A stretch of DNA of 64,000 bases from Subtercola endophyticus (GTDB lineage: Bacteria; Actinomycetota; Actinomycetes; Actinomycetales; Microbacteriaceae), in NCBI RefSeq assembly GCF_021044565.1, contig NZ_CP087997.1, forward strand, positions 1,302,001 through 1,366,000, given 5' to 3'. How positions within the stretch are numbered: position 1 is the stretch's first letter; each line of letters opens with the position of its first letter. The notes beneath the pieces were generated by a model. The model saw only the letters and a program-made list of their open reading frames with translations. It had not been told where the DNA came from and searched no databases. A program made the position numbers and the translations under genes. Below are positions 40,030 through 48,582 of this stretch, one piece after another.

Positions 40030-40065
40030 AAAGGGCGGATGACTTCGGTCATCCGCCCTCTTTGT
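40030..40065 (+). terminator. Intrinsic terminator of rpmE2
   Basis: An 11-bp perfect stem, GGGCGGATGAC (40033-40043) and GTCATCCGCCC (40048-40058), with a UUCG-type TTCG tetraloop, an A-run before and TCTTTG after. This is a textbook intrinsic terminator and could also work for the convergent exonuclease gene. Confidence 0.9.
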
Positions 40066-40080
40066 GTGCCCGAGCCATGC

Positions 40081-40147
40081 AAAACAGCGGAGATATCGAC
40101 ACCGTAGGCCCAATAGGGCCGCACCACCTCGAAATCTCCTCCGTTTT
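40081..40147. repeat. Intergenic palindrome P4 (19-bp arms, inner hairpin)
   Basis: AAAACAGCGGAGATATCGA (40081-40099) pairs with the right arm at 40129-40147 over 16 of 19 positions. The 29-nt spacer has an inner hairpin, GGCCC (40107-40111) and GGGCC (40116-40120), with an AATA loop. It is homologous to P1 (6078-6144): same spacer length, shared ATAGGGC core, related right arm, and a shared GAGCCAT just upstream. It sits between the convergent rpmE2 and exonuclease genes. Confidence 0.8.
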
Positions 40148-40164
40148 CGCCGCGCGCTGGCCCC

Positions 40165-41097
40165 TTAGCCGATGGGCCACGCGGCGCGGGCGGTGAAGGT
40201 GGGGTCTTTGGTGCGGCGCATGTAGTCCTGGAACGAGGCGGACTGGTCACGAGCCCAGGCGACCTGGGAGTGGTGCAGCTGCTCGCTGGTGATGTCGAGT
40301 TCGGCCTCGAAGCGCAGGGCAAGGGCCTGGGCGACGCGGCCCGCGGCGATGGCGTCGGCACCGGCGTCGTGGGCGTCGAAGAGGTCGACCTCGTAATGCA
40401 GAGCGGCTGCCTCGAGCGTGCGCTTTCCTTTGCGATAGCGGTCGAGCGCCTTGTCGATGACGAGCGGGTCGACCACGGGCAGCGGCTCGCGCAGGGGAGT
40501 GATGCCGTGGCGGCGGGCCTCGCGGTCGAGCAGGGTGAGGTCGTACGGGGCGTTGTAGATGACGATCGACAGACCCTCGTCGAGGGCGGCGGTCAGAGCA
40601 TCCACGATCTCGGCGATGACGTCGGGCGCATAACGACCCTCGGCGACCGCACGCTCGGTGCTGACACCGTGCACGGCCGACGCCTGCGCGGGAATCGGGA
40701 TTCCCGGGTCGGCCATCCAGTCGAACCGCGACTGGGTGACACCGAGGTGGTCGATGATGCTCACGTTCGCGGTGACGATGCGGCTCGTTTCGACGTCGAT
40801 TCCGGTGGTCTCGAGGTCGAACACGGCGAGCCGGTGCGCCCACGCGGGCCCCGCCGGTGCGTCGAGCAGGGCGGTGGATGCCCGTGGCTCTGCTCGCGTC
40901 GAGAACGCGCCCGCGGCGGCTTCAGCGGCCTGCCGCGACACCGGTACGAATGGCGCCGCCGGGCGCTCGGCCACTGCATGCCGGCCGTGCGGTTCAACCA
41001 GCGGCAGCACCTCTGCCGGCTCGATGTCGAAGAGTGTCGGCTGGAGGAGGTGCTCTGTCGGTTCCACGGAATTCACACTAGGGCGGGCTACCGACAT
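40165..41097 (-). CDS. DnaQ-like 3'-5' exonuclease
   Basis: Protein of up to 310 residues. A low-complexity N-terminus of about 85 residues leads to a DEDDh exonuclease domain: ExoI FDLETTGIDVETS, ExoII with NAPYDLTLLDREARRHG, and ExoIII HDAGADAIAAGR with the catalytic His. Such domains serve as proofreading or RNA-trimming nucleases; no polymerase or helicase is fused. In-frame GTG codons seven and ten residues downstream are equally possible starts. It is convergent with rpmE2. Confidence 0.88.
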   Translation of the reverse strand: MSVARPSVNSVEPTEHLLQPTLFDIEPAEVLPLVEPHGRHAVAERPAAPFVPVSRQAAEAAAGAFSTRAEPRASTALLDAPAGPAWAHRLAVFDLETTGIDVETSRIVTANVSIIDHLGVTQSRFDWMADPGIPIPAQASAVHGVSTERAVAEGRYAPDVIAEIVDALTAALDEGLSIVIYNAPYDLTLLDREARRHGITPLREPLPVVDPLVIDKALDRYRKGKRTLEAAALHYEVDLFDAHDAGADAIAAGRVAQALALRFEAELDITSEQLHHSQVAWARDQSASFQDYMRRTKDPTFTARAAWPIG

Positions 41098-41137
41098 TGC
41101 CAGGCGAGCCTCCCGGCGAGTGCGGAATTGGGTCGTT

Positions 41138-42859
41138 CTAATACACCTCTTCGGCGGCGGGCTGACCGATCTTCAGCCAGTAGAAGCTCTGCGTCGCCAG
41201 CGTGAGCGCCACAGCACCATCCGAACCGACGGTGGGGAATTCCCCTCCACCGAACAAATCGTTGAGGCGACGACCGGCGAACTCGCTGAGGTCGAGCGTC
41301 ACCGACACCGGGTTGTGCGCGAAGCTGAAGACGCAGAGAATGCGCTCCGGAGCATCCCCCCACTGGTTCGCCGAGCCCGCGTACGAGCGCACGAAGGCGA
41401 GCACCGACTCGTGGTTGGTCGGCACCACTTTGAGGTCGCCGAGCCCGAACGCCGGATGCGCCTTGCGCACGTGGATCACGTTGCGCACCCAGTGCAGCAT
41501 CGAGCGCGATTGGGCGAGCTGCGACTCGACGTTCACCAGCGTGTAGTTGTAGACGAGCGACTGCACCACCGGCAAGAACAGCTTGCCCGGGTCGGCGGTC
41601 GAGAACCCGGCGTTGCGGTCGGGGGTCCACTGCATGGGCGTGCGCGAGGAGTCTCGGTCGGGCAGCCAGATGTTGTCGCCCATGCCGATCTCGTCGCCGT
41701 AATAGAGAAACGGCGAGCCGTTGAGTGCGAACAGCAGCGCGTGCGCCAGCTCGAGTTCGGCGCGCGAGTTGTCGAGCAGAGGAGCGAGGCGCCTGCGGAT
41801 ACCGATGTTCGCGCGCATCCGCGGGTCGTAGGCATACCAGCCGTACATCGCCTGGCGGTATTCTTCCGAAACCATTTCGAGCGTGAGCTCGTCGTGGTTG
41901 CGCAAGAACACGCCCCAGCCCGCAGACTCGGGAATCTCGGTGACCTCCGACAGAGTACGGATGAGTTCGCCCGCCGTCTGCGAGCGAAGCGAATAGAAGA
42001 TGCGCGGCATCACGGGAAAGTCGAAGGCCATGTGGCACTCGGGGTCTTCGTCGGTGCCGAAGAATGCGGCCACCTCGCGCGGCCACTGGTTGGCCTCGGC
42101 GATCATGATGCGGCCGGGATACTCGCGATCCACCATCTTGCGCAGCTTCGCCACGAACTCGTGCGTTTTCGGCTCGCCCTCGCCGTTACCCTCCTCTGAC
42201 TCGTAGAGGTACGGAATCGCGTCGAGCCGAAAGCCGTCGACGCCGAGGTCGAGCCAGAACCGAACGATCTCGAACATGGCCTCGTGCACCGCGGGGTTCT
42301 CGAAGTTGAGGTCGGGCTGGTGCGAGAAGAAGCGATGCCAGAAGAACTGTCGACGCACCGGGTCGAAGGTCCAGTTCGACTCCTCGGTGTCGACGAAGAT
42401 GATGCGCATGTTCTCGTACTTCTTATCGGTGTCGCTCCAGACGTAGAAGTCGCCGTACGGGCCATCGGGGTCTTCGCGCGACTGCTGAAACCAGTCGTGC
42501 GCGTCAGAGGTGTGGTTCAGCGGCAGGTCGATCACGATGCGCATGTTGCGCTCGTGCGCCTTGGTCACGAGGTCGCGAAACTCGTCGACCGAACCGAATT
42601 CGGGCAGAATCGCGCGGTAGTCCGAGATGTCGTACCCACCGTCACGCAGCGGCGAATCGAAGAACGGCGGCAGCCACAGCCCGTCGATGCCCAGCCACTG
42701 CAGATAGTCGAGTTTCGACACCAAGCCCGCGAGATCGCCGGCTCCGTCGCCGTTACTGTCGACGAACGAGCGGATCATCACCTCGTAGAACACCGAACGC
42801 TTGAACCACTGCGGGTCGAGCGTGAGTCCGGGCAGTTGAATGGGTGCGGTAAAGCTCAC
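41138..42859 (-). CDS. treS: Trehalose synthase (maltose alpha-D-glucosyltransferase)
   Basis: GH13 enzyme of 573 residues that interconverts maltose and trehalose. Typical TreS features: WFKRSVFYEVMIRSFVDSNGDGAGDL, DLPLNHTSDAHDWF, the catalytic region GVDGFRLDAIPYLYE with nucleophile Asp, IAEANQWP with the acid/base Glu, and FLRNHDELTLEM. The C-terminus is a beta-sandwich. There is no fused maltokinase and no separate one next to it. GTG start with GGAAGG six bases upstream. With GlgC and GlgA it suggests trehalose/glycogen metabolism in this region. Confidence 0.95.
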   Translation of the reverse strand: MSFTAPIQLPGLTLDPQWFKRSVFYEVMIRSFVDSNGDGAGDLAGLVSKLDYLQWLGIDGLWLPPFFDSPLRDGGYDISDYRAILPEFGSVDEFRDLVTKAHERNMRIVIDLPLNHTSDAHDWFQQSREDPDGPYGDFYVWSDTDKKYENMRIIFVDTEESNWTFDPVRRQFFWHRFFSHQPDLNFENPAVHEAMFEIVRFWLDLGVDGFRLDAIPYLYESEEGNGEGEPKTHEFVAKLRKMVDREYPGRIMIAEANQWPREVAAFFGTDEDPECHMAFDFPVMPRIFYSLRSQTAGELIRTLSEVTEIPESAGWGVFLRNHDELTLEMVSEEYRQAMYGWYAYDPRMRANIGIRRRLAPLLDNSRAELELAHALLFALNGSPFLYYGDEIGMGDNIWLPDRDSSRTPMQWTPDRNAGFSTADPGKLFLPVVQSLVYNYTLVNVESQLAQSRSMLHWVRNVIHVRKAHPAFGLGDLKVVPTNHESVLAFVRSYAGSANQWGDAPERILCVFSFAHNPVSVTLDLSEFAGRRLNDLFGGGEFPTVGSDGAVALTLATQSFYWLKIGQPAAEEVY

Positions 42860-42964
42860 AGCAGACCTTCCCTGATCAATTCGAGGCGAGGGGCCGGCAG
42901 CCCACGCTTCACGATAGACCAGGTTTCAGGCCGCTCACGTTTTTGGCGGCAGGTCTTGCATTTC

Positions 42965-42997
42965 GGCGAGCGGATGCCCGCTTTGCTCCGCCTCGCC
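42965..42997. other. Hairpin in the treS-hydrolase gap
   Basis: GGCGAG (42965-42970) and CTCGCC (42992-42997) pair, with CGGA and TCCG inside them, within the 186-bp divergent gap 42860-43045. The gap should hold promoters for both treS and the hydrolase gene; none could be placed with confidence. Confidence 0.4.
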
Positions 42998-43045
42998 CGC
43001 TGCGGCTTCAGCTGGTATCAGGATGCACGGATTAGGGTGGTGGGG

Positions 43046-44077
43046 ATGATTCCGCCCTCACCCCACGCCGCGCAGCTCGCCGCGAAACCGCTCACTCGCT
43101 CCTCGCTCGACGTGCTCGGTGGCACCACCGAGCTCTGGACCTACGGCCCCGTGGCGGGTGACACGGGCGAATCGGGCGGCAGCGACGACGGCGGCTCGCC
43201 CGCGGCGGGCGTCGTGGCGCGCGACTCTGCCCCGACCATCCTGCTCGTGCACGGCTTTCGCGGCGACCATCACGGCCTGGAGCCGATCGCCGCGAGGCTG
43301 CCCGGCTTCACCGTCATCGTGCCCGACCTGCCCGGGTTCGGCATCTCCACGCCGCTAAAGCGCACGCACGACATCGCGGGCTACTCGGCGTGGCTCCGCG
43401 ATCTGGTCTCACAACTCGACCTCGGGCCCGACGCAGTCATTCTCGGGCACTCGTTCGGATCCATCATCGTGGCGGCGGCCCTCGCCGGCGGCCTCGAGGC
43501 CGAGCGGGTCATCCTGGTGAATCCCATCGCGGCACCGGCTCTCTCGGGCCCCCGCGGCATTCTCACCCGCCTCGCGGTCTTCTACTACAAGGTGGGGGCG
43601 TGGCTGCCGCAGAAGCTCGGCTTCGCGTGGCTGCGGCTCGCTCTGGTCACCAGATTCATCAGCATCACCATGGCCAAGACGAAGAACCGCGCGCTGCGCG
43701 CCTGGATCCACGACCAGCACCACCGCTACTTCGGCGCCTTCTCGAACCGCGCGGTGGTCGTGGAGGCCTTCGAAGCTTCGGTGAGCAATGACGTCTCGGA
43801 GTTCGCCGCACAGATCACCCCGCCCACCCTGCTCATCGCCGGCGATCGTGACGACATCACTCCGGTCGCGGCCGAAGAGCGCCTGGCGACGCTGATTCCG
43901 GATGCCCGGCTCGTCGTTCTGCACGGCGTCGGCCACCTCATCCACTACGAACGCCCCGTGGAGGCCGCCCGCGCCATTTCGGCGTTCGTCGCCGAGCGGC
44001 AGGCGCGGCAGGCGCTGAAGGAACGGGAGCCCCACGGAGCCCAGGCAGCCAAGCCGAGCGGGAAGCACTCCGCGTGA
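43046..44077 (+). CDS. Alpha/beta-hydrolase
   Basis: A 343-residue alpha/beta-hydrolase. Residues about 1-60 are a variable Gly/Ser-rich lead-in. The nucleophile elbow GHSFGS is near residue 134, the oxyanion region HGFRGDHHG near 71, the acid Asp in GDRDDITPV and the catalytic His in GVGHLIHYERP. The C-terminal 20 residues are Lys/Ala-rich. The substrate is unknown. Its stop overlaps the glycosyltransferase start (GTGA), so the pair is coupled and may act in the same envelope pathway. Confidence 0.9.
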   Translation: MIPPSPHAAQLAAKPLTRSSLDVLGGTTELWTYGPVAGDTGESGGSDDGGSPAAGVVARDSAPTILLVHGFRGDHHGLEPIAARLPGFTVIVPDLPGFGISTPLKRTHDIAGYSAWLRDLVSQLDLGPDAVILGHSFGSIIVAAALAGGLEAERVILVNPIAAPALSGPRGILTRLAVFYYKVGAWLPQKLGFAWLRLALVTRFISITMAKTKNRALRAWIHDQHHRYFGAFSNRAVVVEAFEASVSNDVSEFAAQITPPTLLIAGDRDDITPVAAEERLATLIPDARLVVLHGVGHLIHYERPVEAARAISAFVAERQARQALKEREPHGAQAAKPSGKHSA

Positions 44078-45243
44078 AGATCGTCTTCGACTGTCGCTAC
44101 ACGCGTGTAGGCCGGCACGACGGCATCAGCCGCTACACGGCCGGCGTCGTGAGCGCGCTGGCCGAACTCGTCGGCCCCGGCGGGGCCGCGGCCGGGAAAC
44201 ACACCGTCACCATGCTCATCAGCGACAAAAAACAGCTCGACAAGCTGCCCGACCTGCCGTGGAAGCTGGCCAGCTCGCCGACGAGCCCACGCGAGCCGCT
44301 TGTCGCCCTTCAGGTCAACTCGCTCGAACCCGATGTCGTGTTCACGCCGATGCAGACGATGGGAACCTTCGGCCGTAAATACCCGCTCGCGCTGACCGTG
44401 CACGACCTGATCTACTACTCCAACCCGACCCCGCCGCGCGAGTTCGCCTGGCCGCTGCGCCTGCTCTGGCGGCTCTACCACGTGTCGTGGTGGCCACAAC
44501 GGATGCTCTTGAACCGCGCCGACGCGGTGGTCACCGTTTCGCGCACCACCGAGGCCCTCGTCGAAGAGCACCACCTCACGAAGCGCCCGATCGTGGTCGT
44601 GAGCAACGCCGCCGACGAACTCGAAGCCGGGGTGGCGGCGTCAGCGCCCGAAGGCTCAGTGAGCGTCGACGGCTCGGAACGAGCATCCACCGCCCCGACG
44701 CCGCGCTCGAAGTCGCTCGTGTACATGGGCTCGTTCATGCCCTATAAGAACGTCGAAACGCTGGTGCGCGCGATGGCGCTGCTGCCCGACTACGAGCTGC
44801 ACCTGATGAGCACCGTGCGCGATGCCGATCGGGCGCGGCTGAGCGCACTCGCGCCGAGCGCAAAACTGGTGTTTCACAATGGGGCGAGTGATGCCGAATA
44901 CGTGGCCGAACTCGACCGCGCCACCGCCCTGGTGACGGCATCGCTCGACGAGGGGTTCGGCATTCCGCTCGTCGAAGCGATGGGGCGCGGAACCCCGGTC
45001 GTGGTGAGCGACATCGCCGTATTCCGCGAGATCGGGGGAGAGGCAGGCCTGTATTTCGAGGCCTCCAGCCCCGAGCAACTTGTGGCGAAGGTCAGAGAAC
45101 TCGAAAATGCCGCCGAGTGGGCCGCACGATCATCCGCGGGCCGTGTTCAAGCGGCGACGTTCAGCTGGGCGGCGTCAGCGCAGGCGCTTCTGGGCCTGCT
45201 TGAGCGCCTTCCAGTGCTAGCTCGTTCACGGGGTCGCCGTTGA
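44074..45243 (+). CDS. Glycosyltransferase, GT4 family
   Basis: A 389-residue retaining GT-B glycosyltransferase. The N-terminus KIVFDCRYTRVGRHDGISRYTAGVV is the glycine-rich acceptor side; the C-terminal donor site shows YMGSFMPYKNVETLVRAM and EGFGIPLVEAMGRGTPVVVSDIAVFREIGGEAGLYF with the E-x7-E pattern. The acceptor is unknown; likely envelope or mannan-type glycans. Its last 83 bp overlap the convergent histidine-phosphatase gene on the other strand. Confidence 0.92.
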   Translation: MKIVFDCRYTRVGRHDGISRYTAGVVSALAELVGPGGAAAGKHTVTMLISDKKQLDKLPDLPWKLASSPTSPREPLVALQVNSLEPDVVFTPMQTMGTFGRKYPLALTVHDLIYYSNPTPPREFAWPLRLLWRLYHVSWWPQRMLLNRADAVVTVSRTTEALVEEHHLTKRPIVVVSNAADELEAGVAASAPEGSVSVDGSERASTAPTPRSKSLVYMGSFMPYKNVETLVRAMALLPDYELHLMSTVRDADRARLSALAPSAKLVFHNGASDAEYVAELDRATALVTASLDEGFGIPLVEAMGRGTPVVVSDIAVFREIGGEAGLYFEASSPEQLVAKVRELENAAEWAARSSAGRVQAATFSWAASAQALLGLLERLPVLARSRGRR

Positions 45244-45793
45244 ACTCGTCGAGCCGCAACTCGCCGTCGACGTAACTGAAGTAGTGCACCGAACCGTTCG
45301 CGATGCGTTCGTCGGCTCGAGGGCGAGCGCCGTCGGTGGCATAGCGCACGAGGGAGCTGATGACGCCGCCGTGGCACACCACGATGAGCGCCTGACCGGG
45401 GCGTTCTTCGGCGATCTCGATGAGGGCGGAATGCACCCGCTCGCGCACCTGCTTGTGCGTTTCACGCCCGGGAACCACGGTCTGCGCGGGAAACCGGCGG
45501 TGAAGCTCCTCGAAGTCGAGACCCTCGGCCTCGCCGTAATGCCGTTCGACCAGACCTGGCACGGTTTCAGGCTCACCGAGGTCGAGCACGTTCGCGATGA
45601 TCTCGGCGGTCTCCACGGCTCGCCCGAGAGGGCTGGTCAGAATGCCGTCCCAGCGCCCGTGCGCCAACACCTCTGCTGTGGCTCTCGCCTCCTTGCGCCC
45701 CGTCGCGTTCAGCGGAATGTCGGTGCTTCCCTGAATCCGCTTAGCAACGTTCCAGTCGGTCTGCCCGTGGCGCACGAGGGCGAGATAGGTCAT
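45161..45793 (-). CDS. Histidine phosphatase family protein
   Basis: A 210-residue enzyme of the phosphoglycerate-mutase-like branch. Catalytic LVRHGQTDWN is at residues 6-15, with the second His in VVCHGGVIS and the Arg/Glu of the pocket in RHYGEAEGLDFEEL. It probably hydrolyses a small phosphorylated metabolite; sequence alone does not separate a mutase from a phosphatase. ATG with GGAGGA ten bases upstream. Its 3' end overlaps the glycosyltransferase gene by 83 bp. Confidence 0.92.
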   Translation of the reverse strand: MTYLALVRHGQTDWNVAKRIQGSTDIPLNATGRKEARATAEVLAHGRWDGILTSPLGRAVETAEIIANVLDLGEPETVPGLVERHYGEAEGLDFEELHRRFPAQTVVPGRETHKQVRERVHSALIEIAEERPGQALIVVCHGGVISSLVRYATDGARPRADERIANGSVHYFSYVDGELRLDEFNGDPVNELALEGAQAGPEAPALTPPS

Positions 45794-45892
45794 AAAGGCG
45801 AATCCTCCGGCGGTTGAAAGCAGGTGGCCTCAGCGTAGGCCGGGTCGCTGCCTCGATCAAGTGCCGCGGGTCAGACCAGGGTCAGACCAGGC

Positions 45893-46741
45893 TCAGACCA
45901 GCAATCTCGCGGCGAGCGCCGTCAGCGTCTCCGACGTTCCCGCTTCGAGTTTGACGGTCGCGCGGGAGTCGCCCTTGGTCACCCCGCGGTTGATGATGAC
46001 CACCGGCAGTTTGCGCCGGCGGGCCTGCTCGAGCAACCGGATGCCCGAATTCACCACGAGCGACGAACCGGCGATGATCATCGCCTCCGACGCACGCACC
46101 AGGTCGCTCGCCTCGCTGAAGCGCTCTTGCGGAATGAACTCGCCGAAGAACACCACATCGGGCTTCAGCGTGCCCCCGCAGACCGTGCACGACGGAACCA
46201 CGAAGTCGCTCCAGTTCGTGACCTCGGCGTCACCGTCGGGGTTCACCGAGACGGCGTCGGGTTCGGTCATCCACGGGTTCGCCTCGTCGATCTGCTCGGC
46301 GACGCTCACCCGCGCGTACATCTGGCCGCAGTTGAGGCAGCGCACTCTGTCCATGGAGCCGTGCAGGTCGACCACGCGGTTCGAGCCCGCTCGAACGTGC
46401 AGTCCATCGACGTTCTGGGTCACCACGCCGTTGAGCACCCCGGCGTTCTCGAGTTCTGCGAGAACGACGTGCCCGCGGTTGGGAGCGGCGGAGTCGAACA
46501 GCTTCCAGCCGAGGTGGCTGCCCGCCCAATAGCGCTGGCGATAGGCGGGGCTGGCCAGAAACTGGTCGAACGTCATCGGGTTGCGCTTGGGAGCGCCCTC
46601 GCCTCGATAGTCGGGAATGCCCGAATCGGTGCTCATGCCGGCCCCGGTCAGAATCACGAGGCGCTTGCCGGCGAGCAGGCCGACGACCTCGTCGAGCGCG
46701 GACGACTGCGCTACATCGTTCTCGACATCGACAAGTGCCAT
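45893..46741 (-). CDS. Sir2-family NAD-dependent protein deacetylase
   Basis: Sirtuin of 282 residues. NAD loop [15 protein letters not shown] is near residue 36, [10 protein letters not shown] with the catalytic His, and a zinc site from CLNCGQ and CTVCGG followed by [13 protein letters not shown]. The substrate class (deacetylation, deacylation or other) is not evident. ATG with GGAGG upstream. It is divergent from the SpoU methyltransferase gene. Confidence 0.95.
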   Translation of the reverse strand: MALVDVENDVAQSSALDEVVGLLAGKRLVILTGAGMSTDSGIPDYRGEGAPKRNPMTFDQFLASPAYRQRYWAGSHLGWKLFDSAAPNRGHVVLAELENAGVLNGVVTQNVDGLHVRAGSNRVVDLHGSMDRVRCLNCGQMYARVSVAEQIDEANPWMTEPDAVSVNPDGDAEVTNWSDFVVPSCTVCGGTLKPDVVFFGEFIPQERFSEASDLVRASEAMIIAGSSLVVNSGIRLLEQARRRKLPVVIINRGVTKGDSRATVKLEAGTSETLTALAARLLV

Positions 46742-46836
46742 GGTCAGCTCCTCCCTCGTACTTTCGAAGCCTTGAACAGAAGTCTAGGCAACCCGCTTTT
46801 CCGGAATGTTTCCGGCACCTGGCAGAGTGGGTCTTC

Positions 46837-47649
46837 ATGCCCGTGATTCACATTACCGACCTTCACCCCGAGGGCCTGCCCGAAGACGCTCTCGCCGACT
46901 ATCACGGGCTCACCGATGTGGCACTGCGTCGGGTGAGCGAGCCGGCGGGCGGCCTCTACATCGCGGAATCCAGCAAGGTGATCGAACGGGCGATAGCCGC
47001 CGGGCACCGCGCGCGATCGGTGTTGGTCGAAGAGAAGTGGCTCGCGGGCATCCGGAGCATCGTGCCCGACGACGTGCCGATCTACGTCGGGCCGAGCGAC
47101 GTGCTCGAGAGCCTCACGGGCTTCAACCTGCACCGCGGCGCCCTCGCCTCGATGCACCGACCCGCGTTGCCGAGCGTCAGTTCGCTGCTGCAGGATGCCC
47201 GGCGGGTCGTGATTCTCGAGGATATTGTCGACCACACCAACGTCGGCGCCATCTTCCGCTCGGTGGCAGGGCTCGGGGCGGATGCCGTGCTCATCACTCC
47301 GCGCTGCGCCGACCCGCTCTACCGCCGCAGCGTGCGCGTCTCGATGGGAACGGTGCTGCAGGTGCCGTGGACGCGGTTGCCCGAGTGGAACGAGGCCGCC
47401 CCGCTGCTGCACGACGCCGGCTTCGAGATCGCGGCGCTCGCCCTCAGCGACGACGCCGTGACGCTCGACGAGTACGCAGCGGCGCCGCCGGCCCGCGTGG
47501 CCATTCTGTTCGGCACCGAGGGTGACGGCCTCAGCCGCCAGGCGCTGTCGGTGGCCGACACGGTGGTCACGATTCCGATGCTGCACGGAGTCGACTCGCT
47601 GAACGTGGCCTCGGCGAGCGCCGTCGCGCTGTGGGCCTTGCGCGTCTGA
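46837..47649 (+). CDS. SpoU/TrmH-family rRNA/tRNA 2'-O-methyltransferase
   Basis: A 270-residue SPOUT methyltransferase. The N-terminal substrate-binding domain includes ALRRVSEPAGGLYIAESSKVIERA; the knot domain has VILEDIVDHTNVGAIFRSVAGLGADAVLI, ILFGTEGDGLSRQ and the terminal IPMLHGVDSLNVASASAVALW. These are the three SpoU motifs. The RNA target is unknown. ATG at 46837; a frame running 102 bp upstream was rejected for lack of homology. The palindrome P5 follows. Confidence 0.93.
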   Translation: MPVIHITDLHPEGLPEDALADYHGLTDVALRRVSEPAGGLYIAESSKVIERAIAAGHRARSVLVEEKWLAGIRSIVPDDVPIYVGPSDVLESLTGFNLHRGALASMHRPALPSVSSLLQDARRVVILEDIVDHTNVGAIFRSVAGLGADAVLITPRCADPLYRRSVRVSMGTVLQVPWTRLPEWNEAAPLLHDAGFEIAALALSDDAVTLDEYAAAPPARVAILFGTEGDGLSRQALSVADTVVTIPMLHGVDSLNVASASAVALWALRV

Positions 47650-47661
47650 CCCACCCGGCGT

Positions 47662-47734
47662 GGGAGTTTCGTCGGAGCTGGGCTCGTATCCCCGCAATAC
47701 GTCGACATGGCGCGTGTGCTCCGACGAAACTCCC
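47662..47734. repeat. Intergenic palindrome P5 (17-bp perfect arms)
   Basis: GGGAGTTTCGTCGGAGC (47662-47678) pairs perfectly with its complement at 47718-47734; one wobble and one further pair extend it to 19. The 39-nt spacer contains an inner hairpin with arms CGTAT (47685-47689) and ATACG (47697-47701). It fills the convergent gap between the SpoU and SGNH-hydrolase genes. Confidence 0.85.
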
Positions 47735-47753
47735 GCCGAAACGCGCGGCAGCC

Positions 47754-48563
47754 TCAGTCGTCGGCGCCAAGCGGGGGAGTGAGCGCGTAATGCACCGGCA
47801 GGGCATCCGGTCGTTTCGGGGTGATGCCGTCGCCCGAGCTCTGGTGCCGCACCCGACGCAGCACCCACGGCACGAAGTACTGCCGCGCCCAGACGAGGTC
47901 GCCGGAGCGCGCCTGACGCCAGCTCGCGGCGGGCAGCGGCTCGGGGGAGTTCGGCTGCAGGTCGTTGGGCACGTTGAGCGCGGCGAGCACCATGCGCGCG
48001 ACTTCGTGGTGACCGTAGGCGTTCAGGTGCAGGCGGTCGGGAGCCCAGAATCCGGGGTCTTGAATGGATGCCAAGCCCCACTGATCGGCAACGATGAGGT
48101 CGTGGCGCGCCGCAATCGAGCGGATGTTCTCGTTGTAGATCGCGACCTTTCCCCGAATGCTGCGGAATACCGGCGAGAACCCGACGTCGGTTCCGGTGAA
48201 GATGACGATCGTCGCACCGCTGCTCTTGAGCTTCACGATGCCCGCGTCGAACTGCGCGGCAATCGCATCAGGGTCGGTGCCGGGGCGGATGACGTCGTTG
48301 CCCCCGGCCGCGATCGTGATGAGGTCGGGCTTCAACTCGAGGGCCGGTTCGGTCTGCTCGGCGAGAATCTGGCGGATGAGCCGGCCCCGAATCGCCAGGT
48401 TCGCATAGGAGAAATCGCCGTCGGCCTGGGCGCTGAGAACCTCGGCGACCCGGTCGGCCCAGCCTCGAAACCCGCCGGGGCTTGCGGGCTCAGGGTCGCC
48501 GATGCCTTCGGTGAACGAGTCGCCGAGAGCGACGTAGCGGCGCCAGGGGTGAGGTTCGGTCAT
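47754..48563 (-). CDS. SGNH/GDSL-type hydrolase
   Basis: A 269-residue esterase-type hydrolase. Block I is VALGDSFTEGIGD with the nucleophile Ser; the Gly block is IRGRL, the Asn block AAGGNDVI, and the catalytic Asp/His are in DRLHLNAYGH. No signal peptide is seen, so it looks cytoplasmic. The ATG at 48563 gives the conserved start; an extension of 15 residues upstream was rejected. The substrate is unknown. Confidence 0.92.
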   Translation of the reverse strand: MTEPHPWRRYVALGDSFTEGIGDPEPASPGGFRGWADRVAEVLSAQADGDFSYANLAIRGRLIRQILAEQTEPALELKPDLITIAAGGNDVIRPGTDPDAIAAQFDAGIVKLKSSGATIVIFTGTDVGFSPVFRSIRGKVAIYNENIRSIAARHDLIVADQWGLASIQDPGFWAPDRLHLNAYGHHEVARMVLAALNVPNDLQPNSPEPLPAASWRQARSGDLVWARQYFVPWVLRRVRHQSSGDGITPKRPDALPVHYALTPPLGADD

Positions 48564-48582
48564 GGCTGACCCTCCTTCGACT

